NCBI GenBank assembly: GCA_002189035.1
Contig: NEEC01000016.1
Location: forward strand, 2,131,001-2,195,000
From: Utricularia gibba
Lineage: Eukaryota > Streptophyta > Magnoliopsida > Lamiales > Lentibulariaceae
DNA: 64,000 nt
Direction: 5' to 3'
Shown piece by piece: positions 57,361 through 64,000 of the stretch. The notes beneath the pieces were generated by a model, which was not told the origin of the DNA, ran no database searches, and was given only the letters and a program-made list of their open reading frames with translations. The position numbers and the translations under genes are program-made. Every line of letters starts with the position of its first letter. Position 1 is the first letter of the stretch.

Positions 57361-58109
57361 CTACGGGTGTCAACTACAACCTCAAATATCAATTGCCCTT
57401 GTTCTTCTAAGCTTATGATTGGCTTGTTGCCAAGAGCATCAATTGTCACTTCAAATTTTGTCATTGCTCCATAATGAGTGAAATGTCTCGCCATCACCCC
57501 ACAGTGGATGATATAGCTTGGAACGTCCATCAGTCAAGTCCCTTAGTGCCTTGATGCAATTAGTCCCAACATGCTCACTAGCTAACCCTTTATTGCATCA
57601 TGGTGTAGCTTCGATCGATTGCTTCTCTGTTAATGTCCCAAGTGCACAGCCTCACCTTCTTCCACATGCCCCATCACACCATGTCCATTTATATTTCGGT
57701 TTTGCATGTGCATTGAATTGTGTGCCTCTACGCACCATCAGCACTCTTGCCATTCAATATTCTATTGGCATGTGTCACCTCTTGTCGTGCTCCTACATGT
57801 TACTACACTATCACCCATCATTAGGTAGTCTTGAATACTCTACCCTTATGTGGGTAACTCTTGCATACATCACTCTCTTTGACAATACCATGACCACTAT
57901 GTACAAGACAAGGAAGTAGATTAGTCCTAATTCACTTGAATTACTCATAACCCACCCCACGATTACTACTCAAGGGAAAACTATGACTTTGTTGATGATA
58001 TACCATATTGACAAAAAGCAATTTATAAAATACCAGATTTTTTATTTAGTTTGTGAAATACCCCTTGTCACTTTTTCAAAAGTGTGATATTTGATCATTA
58101 GACGTTATT
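57361..58109. other. intergenic, no gene seen
   Basis: The open frame at 57,518-57,919 (+) lacks any family resemblance and has the look of a chance frame opposite decayed element sequence. AT-rich after 57,990. Confidence 0.45.
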
Positions 58110-58484
58110 TGAATCGTGTAATTCTCTTTAGGGGTGGTAGCTAAAAGTAAAAGAGGTTTTTGTTTAGATTTTTTTTTTTAAACAGATTTAGAGAACATAG
58201 TTACAGTCATTATTTATAGACAAGACCTATTGACTACTTCCTAATTTTCACTCAAAAATATTCATTGCCTACTCTAGCAGTCTAGGAAAACTAAAGTGGG
58301 CCTTGATTCTCATCTCTCTTGCTAGACTTATCACCTTGGGCTTTCTTTTACTGATCTTATTGCTCGAGTGCTCCACATCAAGACCTGCTTCTTTTTCAGA
58401 GTTCAGAGATTGGTTCTAGCAGCAACTCTTCCTTAGTCGAGGGCCTTGTGAGTTGGAGGCAATGACAAACACCAATATTCAACA
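58110..58484 (-). repeat. 3' LTR of copia element
   Basis: On the minus strand the LTR starts TGTTGAATATTGGTG just after CACAAGGGAG (58,485-58,494), a polypurine tract. A TATA-like TCTATAAATAATG lies at ~58,212-58,225. The left end is not resolved; ~58,110 is a guess. Confidence 0.6.
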
Positions 58485-58499
58485 CTCCCTTGTGATGCT

Positions 58500-59272
58500 T
58501 TCCCTCTAATCCAACTTCCAGGCCTCCTAAATCTCTTTCCCTTTGGTAAATTTCGAGACCCATTTCGGAGCGGTGTTCATTGAAGGATTTTGGATACAAG
58601 AGCTCAGTCAGCAAGTCTGCACTTGTTCCCCAACGGTATGTCGATAAGTCGTATTACCTTCTCAACAACATAATCTCGGATTACATGGAATTTGTTCTAA
58701 ATATGCTTCATTCTCCCAAAAGTCTTGCCATGCTAATCGCTGATTTATTGCCCACATAAAGGTTTATAGGTTCTACTAGTTTCATCCCTAGATCTTCCAT
58801 GATTTTTGTGATCCACACAGCTTGGTTTCCAGCAACAACTGCTACCATATAATCCACTTCACCCATAGACTATGCTGTTACCTTCTATTTTCTGCGTTAC
58901 AAAGAGATTAGGACCTATCTTGAATATGAAGCTGCTCATTGATCTCAAATCAGCATGTGAACCTATCACAGAAACCTTGGATTTTCAGTTTAGTACCTTT
59001 TTGATAGCTCAATGCATAGTTCACTGAGCTATTCAGATATTTTAAGACATGTTTAGCACAATCAAGATGCAAAGTATTGGGTTGAGTCATGAACCTAGAA
59101 AGGTAGGCTATCGTAAAATTGATGTTTGGTCTTGTTACATACGTGAACCAATCAAACTTTTGTATAGACTCTCATCTAATGGTTTTCTAGGAAACATTTT
59201 GGATGGCTTAGCATTTGGAGATAGTGGTAAATAAGCATACTTTGAATCCTGTAAATTGTATTTCTTTATCGA
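58500..59272 (-). pseudogene. copia RNase H remnant
   Basis: Minus-strand fragments include KFHVIRDYVVEKVIRLIDIP near 58,630-58,690 and LTELLYPKSFNEHRSEMGL near 58,550-58,610, the conserved end of copia RNase H. Stops interrupt the frame. The upstream part contains only weak fragments. Confidence 0.65.
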
Positions 59273-60200
59273 TTATCTTGTGTACTTCCTTTGCGAGAGA
59301 TATATGCCAGTTTGGATAATTTCCATTCCCAAGAAGTATGATAATTTTCCCAAATCTTTCATTTCAAAGGTTTTCATTTGTTTTTCTTTGCATTCCTGAA
59401 TCAGTATAATGCTGCTGTCGGCTATGAGGATATCATCCACATATAAGGACACAATTACTTTTCCATTCTCTTGCTTGTCTAGAACATACATTGTTTGATC
59501 GCTTTTACTTTTGATGAAGCCTTGTTTCTGGAAAAATCATTTATTTTGTTGTACCACTCTCTAGGTGCTTGCTTGAGGCTACAGAGAGCTTTGTGAAGTT
59601 TCTAATAGTTTTTTTTTCTTCTTCTCTGATTATGGAACTTGGGGTTGTTCTATGTATATCTCCTCTTGTAAATCACCATTGAGAAATGCACATTTCACAT
59701 CCAGGTGGTACAACTCCTAGTTGATGCATGCTGCAACAGCAAGCAATATTTTCATTGTGCCTAGTCTAGCTATCGGGGAAAATGTTTCATTGTAGTCAAT
59801 TTCCTTCTTTTGTGAGTAGCCTCTAACTACTAGCTTTGTTTTTGAATTTATTTAGTGAACCATATGCATTTAATTTGCTTCTGAAAACCCACTTCACACC
59901 AATTACCTTTGGTTTTTCTACTAGAGTCCAAGTTTTGTTTTTGTAGATCATGCTGAGCTCCTCCTCCATTGCCTCTCTCTAGTTTGGATGAGCTAGTGCC
60001 AAGCTCATTGAGTTTGGGCCATATATCATTGAACAAGTTTCATAACAATCTTGTAGATTTCTCCTTTTTCTAGCTGAAGTATAGCTATAGCTTTCCTCAA
60101 AACTTGAATATGTGTTTTCATCATCATTCCTTTTTTGATTTGTAGAGGATAGCAAATCATATGTTTTATTATTTTCTCAAGTATTCTTGGACCCTTCAGA
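59273..60200 (-). pseudogene. copia reverse transcriptase
   Basis: Frame 59,491-59,273 contains KVIVSLYVDDILIADSS, with an intact YVDD box, and KDLGKLSYFLGMEIIQT. Upstream, in other frames, lie SQKKEIDYNETFSPIARLGT and a HLDVKCAFLNGDLQEEIYIE stretch near 59,670-59,820. Multiple stops separate the fragments. Confidence 0.85.
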
Positions 60201-60993
60201 TTTTATAGAATTCTCACTGATTGCTCCCCTAGAATTTGGAAAACTCAACACAAGTTGATTCAAAGCTATATGCTAGATTGCTGAAGTGCTATAGGTGCCC
60301 ATAGAGGAGGGTACAACCAAATTCTGACCTTGATCTTGTTGAGGGAACAATGCATCCAGAGACACTGATATGCTCTAAGAGATTAATTATTGTTCTATGT
60401 TTCAATCCCTACGTAGATTCTTGTATACAAGAATATCCCTTGAGAGTTGTATTCTACAGGTCTTTGGATTCCATACCCAATATGTCTTTGAAGTGTCACT
60501 ATATCCCATTAGCAGCCTTGTTTCTGCCTTGTTTTGCAGTTTATTTCACTGTTCAGCTAGAATGTGAAAATACTAAACACTACCAAATATTCGAAGGTGA
60601 TTAAGGGATGGTTCACACTCAAAACCATTATGTGAAAGGTATCTCCTACATCTCATTTCCCTTGTAGGTGCTATGTTGAGTAGGTAGAGTGTAGTGTTTA
60701 TTGCTTCAACCTAGAAACAAGATGGAACTCCCATTTCAAATAGTAAACAGCGAGCCATCTCCATAATTGTTCAGTTTCATCTTGCAATGATCCCGTTTTG
60801 CTCCATAATTGTAGGTAGTGAACTAATAAACAATGCCGGCTTCTGCACATGTGAGTCGCAGTTCATGTGTGGAATACTCTCTCCCATTATCCATTCTCAA
60901 ATATTTAATCTTCAATTGGCTCTGATTTTCCACTTGATTTTTCCAGCTCTTGAAGATTTCACTTACTTGGAATCTGCTACTCATGAAGAATAC
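60201..60993 (-). pseudogene. copia integrase, C-terminal half
   Basis: Minus-strand frames read FQVSEIFKSWKNQVENQSQL and KIKYLRMDNGREYSTHEL, the integrase core with the second catalytic Asp in the DNGxE motif, near 60,870-60,975. Decayed C-terminal sequence follows to ~60,300. The reading frame continues on the other side of the solo LTR at 62,350. Confidence 0.75.
60989..60993 (+). repeat. target site duplication of solo LTR, left
   Basis: AATAC, identical to 62,345-62,349. Confidence 0.75.
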
Positions 60994-62344
60994 TGATGAG
61001 TGTTGTTTTCACAACAAATTTTAATATTTTTAAAACTCGTAAAATACAAAAGCGTAGTATGGGTGTCGAACACAAGGAGTTGTTTTTCAGTGAATGATGA
61101 GGTTACACCGAATACAACTATCACAAGTGGTAAATGATTTTGGAAGTAAAGGTGCCAGAAACGTAAATGATGAAGCTTGAAGAAGGGAATAAGAGGGGTT
61201 TTGAACAGACAATTGAAATAAACATAAGCGATGAACCTTAAATAAAGTGAATGTTCCTGGGTTAGGAATTATGTCCAGCTATGTTCGTTGTGTCTTCACT
61301 CTTCTCTGGTCTTCTCGAGTACTCGGTTATACGAGTAAGGGATTGCCTACCCTTCCTTACACTCTCTTGCAAGAAGGCACAAGAATAGTCCGATGTTTCT
61401 CCTCCTTGGACGAACGTGAGAATAAGAGTTCAATCCAGCGTACCCTCACGGCCAAATTGCGCATGTGCCCAGTGTTGCCAATGACCCAATGAGTCCAGAT
61501 ACGAGGCCATTACCTGTCCATTGATCCTGAGGTATGGCCACATACAAAACGTTGTCTTCCTCCTGTCAAAAGGGTACGAGTTCGTGCTCTCCACCTTGCT
61601 CCTCTCCAAAACTCGCGAGTAATGATCAGTTAACCATGAATCTTGAATAAGGGGACTGTTACAGAAAGACTGCAACATAGTCGTGTGAAGACATACAGAA
61701 CCCGTTCAAATTCAAAGAAGACATGAAGATAAGCTAATGAGACATATATCTGGAGGTGTCCCAACCCAAAAACGGAAGATTCTAGCTGCGAACGACCATA
61801 CAAACTAAAGGAAACGAAGACAAGGCTCTAGAGAGAAGTTAGAGGAAAATCCTCTAGAGAGAGAAACAAAAGTCTAAACTAAACTGAAAGTAAAAGCAAA
61901 CTTGTCCGAACTGAACTAAGCTGAACTATTTTGTCTGAGATTTCATGTTCCTCTGGTTTTGTTGGACTAGAGTGACTTGCAAGCAAATGTCTGCTTTGAC
62001 ACTGGTACGCTAATGATTTCGCCTGTCAAAGAGTCTCGTGTTCTGCACGTCAAGGCTCATGATTAGACATCTACAGTCTTCCGGAAATCAAGGGAGTGTT
62101 AGCTCGGGAAGATCCATTTTGTCGCCATCTGCTGCCCTCTTTCTCTCACTTCCTGCCACATGTGCGCCTCTAGAAAAACTCAATTAAAACTAGCAAAATT
62201 ATTAGATAAAATACAAGATTTAGTATAATTATCCCAAACTAGATAAAAACCTAAATCTTATATTATAGACTCCTAATTAGACATTTCGAATCACAATTAA
62301 GCATAAAAACAACCTAAGAAATAATAAGAAAATGACACTTAATA
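60994..62344 (-). repeat. solo LTR inserted in copia integrase
   Basis: The left edge TGATGAGTGTTGTTTTC and the reverse complement of the right edge, TATTAAGTGTCATTTTC, are imperfect inverted repeats. AATAC flanks both sides. Removing 60,994-62,344 plus one AATAC rejoins the integrase reading frame exactly. The left edge, followed by TGTCGAACACAAGGAG near 61,053, resembles Athila-type LTR ends in minus orientation. One terminal base seems mutated, so the canonical CA is not seen at the right edge. Confidence 0.8.
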
Positions 62345-62349
62345 AATAC

Positions 62350-62570
62350 CCAAGCATACTTTGTGAAGTCATTGACAAAGAGCACAAAGTATTTATTTCC
62401 TACTAGAGTAAGCGTAGGTAGGGTTCCATAGATGTCTGAGAGAATTAGTTCCAACTTTTGAGTGCCTTTCCAGGAGGCTAGATCAAATGGTAACTGATGC
62501 ATTTTCGCTTGTTGACATAGCTCACACACACATCTAGACTACATGTTTAGATAGCCAAATCTCCTATGCC
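62350..62570 (-). pseudogene. copia integrase, N-terminal half
   Basis: Frame 62,529-62,350 reads MCELCQQAKMHQLPF, KLELILSDIYGTLPT and KYFVLFVNDFTKYAWVF. The Asp of LSDIYG is the first catalytic residue, and CELCQQAK is the end of the zinc region. Confidence 0.85.
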
Positions 62571-63178
62571 ATAGTTCAGCATTAGTAGCAAGAAGACAAT
62601 GTCCTTTGAGTGATGAATTTTCGTCTTCCTTTTCTCTTTTTTTTCTATTGAGTCACCTACATTTTTGAACAGCATTGGAAACACACGGTTAGCCATAGTA
62701 ATGTATAAAATTTTTTTACCAAACAGTGTTGAAATGCTGCAAGCTTCATGATCAAACAGCATTTTATAATGCCACTCTAGCAATGTGCCTACACTTAGCA
62801 AATTTTGGCTTGCTTGAGGTACATAGTAGGCTTCTTTAATGGTGGATGTAGTTGAGGCTGTTGATATGCACACATTTCCAACATCTTGTACTTGAATTCC
62901 TTTTCCATCTGCAATGGTTACCTCTTTATGTTTAATGCCTTGTAACAGGAGAATAATGTTAGATCGTTGCATATGTGATTGCTGCAACCACTGTCAACGA
63001 GCCAGAGATCTTGTGAGTTGGTTGCAGTAAAAGCTTTGATTATGTAATTTTTCCTCAAGAGATAAAGATCAATGTTTGGTTTATTTATTTTAGTTGTCAA
63101 GGATTGCTTCATATCAGCCACGAGTTGGGAAATTAGGTCAGCATCTATGTTAACCATGGCTTTTCCTTGGTTTTTCAT
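62547..63178 (-). pseudogene. copia protease and linker
   Basis: Frame 63,178-62,918 contains LWLVDSGCSNHIC, the copia protease active site with DSG intact. Frame 62,987-62,547 continues with KHKEVTIADGKGIQVQDVGN, EAYYVPQASQNLLSVGTLLE and the pre-integrase region. A frameshift near 62,930 separates the pieces. Confidence 0.85.
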
Positions 63179-64000
63179 GCATGGGCAAACTCGATCAACA
63201 TGTCTTCTTTCACCGCAGAAGGAGTATACAACATCAAGATTCTAGAAACAATCCTGGAGGATGTGGCATTTGCACTTGCAATTGATGCACACTTTGGTTT
63301 TTTTTTTCAACATCAGGGTAAGTGCCTTCCTCCTTGTTTGTTCTCGTTCTCTTATTGGACTCCTTTTGAACTGCTATGAATGCCCCTTCTTTATTGATAA
63401 TAGCTTCTCTATTGAGGATATCTTGATGTGTGTTGGATAGGGCCTCTAGAAGTTTTTGTAGGGATATAGTCTCGATTAGGCCTAATAATTTCACGAAATC
63501 CACCATTGAGGCAAGTTGGGTTGGAGCAGCACATAGGATTTTGCTTTTGAGTCTATACTCATCAAGAAGACAGCCAAGAGAGGTTAGCTGATGGATAAGA
63601 GCAATAAGCTTATCTGAGATGGTTTTGAATGACTCTTTGCTTTTTAGTGTAAGAGAGTCAATATTGAACTATGTTTGATTTATCTTTTCTCTCTCTGCCT
63701 CAGAGGTTACACCATAGCATTTTTGGAGCACTTACCATTCTTCAAAAGTGGTGTTGCAGTTTAGAATAAGTCTATAGGAATTCGGTGCAAGCCCCATACC
63801 TAGGAATGCTCTAGCTTTTGATGTCCTTAGATTTTAGTTTGTGGAGTGCTCGAGCAGAGAGGACAGCAGAGGTTGGTGAGGGAACCACAGCATCCTAGAG
63901 CTTGTGAGCTTGAAGAAAGAGGCTGATCCTTTGGTTTATACTAGTAGTGCATCAGAAGCTTGTTTTTGTTGTTATTGTTGTCAAGTGACCAGATTTGCTC
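63179..64000 (-). pseudogene. copia gag, partial
   Basis: Frame 63,506-63,234 contains MVDFVKLLGLIETISLQKLL and a Lys/Glu-rich linker. In another frame VVYSFCGERRHVDRVCPC near 63,180-63,235 looks like a zinc knuckle just before the protease. The capsid core extends towards and past the window edge with frame breaks. Confidence 0.65.

Larger units (their letters stand above)
58110..64000 (-). mobile_element. Ty1/copia element on minus strand, interrupted by solo LTR
   Basis: From the right window edge leftwards: gag, protease, pre-integrase motif, integrase, RT, RNase H, polypurine tract, LTR. The copia order is complete except for the 5' end, which lies beyond 64,000. A 1,351-bp solo LTR (60,994-62,344) splits the integrase. 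All domains carry stops or frameshifts. Confidence 0.85.

Noticed and set aside
57518-57919. 133-aa + strand frame rich in Leu, His and Ser
   Set aside because: No family resemblance, surrounded by decayed element sequence, and no promoter or exon context.
1-64000. tRNA, rRNA, CRISPR array or organellar insert
   Set aside because: No cloverleaf with A/B box spacing, no rRNA-like stretch, no regularly spaced repeats and no organelle genes were seen. The tRNA-like stretches at 576, 20,766 and 29,929 are primer binding sites only.

Overview
The window is nuclear DNA of a flowering plant. The only complete genes are two intron-containing plant genes: a TOM1-like VHS/GAT protein at about 32 kb and an LRR receptor-like pseudokinase at about 51-52.8 kb. 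Nearly everything else is transposable-element DNA of typical plant lineages (Ty1/copia; Ty3/gypsy Athila, Tat and chromovirus types; hAT; a Mutator-like TIR element). There are no prokaryotic-style operons, CRISPR arrays or recognisable RNA genes. The sequence does not allow a species to be named.

Layout. 0.4-3.9 kb: decayed copia element on the + strand. 4.3-15.3 kb: a chromovirus-type gypsy element reduced to its two LTRs (the left one only 206 bp) and an integrase. Inside its left LTR lies a minus-strand Athila element (4.5-12.9 kb), and inside that a solo LTR (7.2-8.5 kb) with a perfect 5-bp target duplication. 15.4-31.3 kb: one old hAT transposon. Its two matching ends lie 15.9 kb apart, flanked by an 8-bp target duplication with one mismatch. 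It has been split by a 6.5-kb Tat-type element (16.9-23.4 kb, perfect AAAAG duplication) and by a minus-strand Athila element (about 24.4-31.1 kb). The Tat element is itself a mosaic that carries an Athila LTR/PBS/gag fragment.

31.3-34 kb: TOM1-like gene (three exons, 389 aa). 34-36.5 kb: intergenic, with an old Athila-LTR fragment and a hAT zinc-finger remnant. 36.7-39.7 kb: minus-strand chromovirus pol. 40.9-48.3 kb: a second Tat element on the minus strand, 5'-truncated, with a convergent antisense ORF. 48.6-50.0 kb: an intron-bearing ribosomal protein L13 pseudogene, with a 938-bp TIR element inserted at its stop codon. 50.0-52.8 kb: LRR receptor-like pseudokinase gene (two exons, 620 aa). 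52.8-58 kb: intergenic, with a gypsy RNase H remnant. 58.1-64 kb: minus-strand copia element that runs off the window and is interrupted in its integrase by a 1,351-bp solo LTR (AATAC duplication).

How it works together. The two host genes are independent: ESCRT-0-like sorting of ubiquitinated membrane cargo, and a plasma-membrane receptor pseudokinase. The most unusual content is (i) the nest of at least five datable insertions, (ii) the antisense ORF facing pol in both Tat elements, with conserved splice-like borders, and (iii) a 10-bp palindrome, CTTGCGCAAG, scattered through one Athila element independently of reading frame. Nearly all element ORFs carry stops or frameshifts, so no intact autonomous element is visible.
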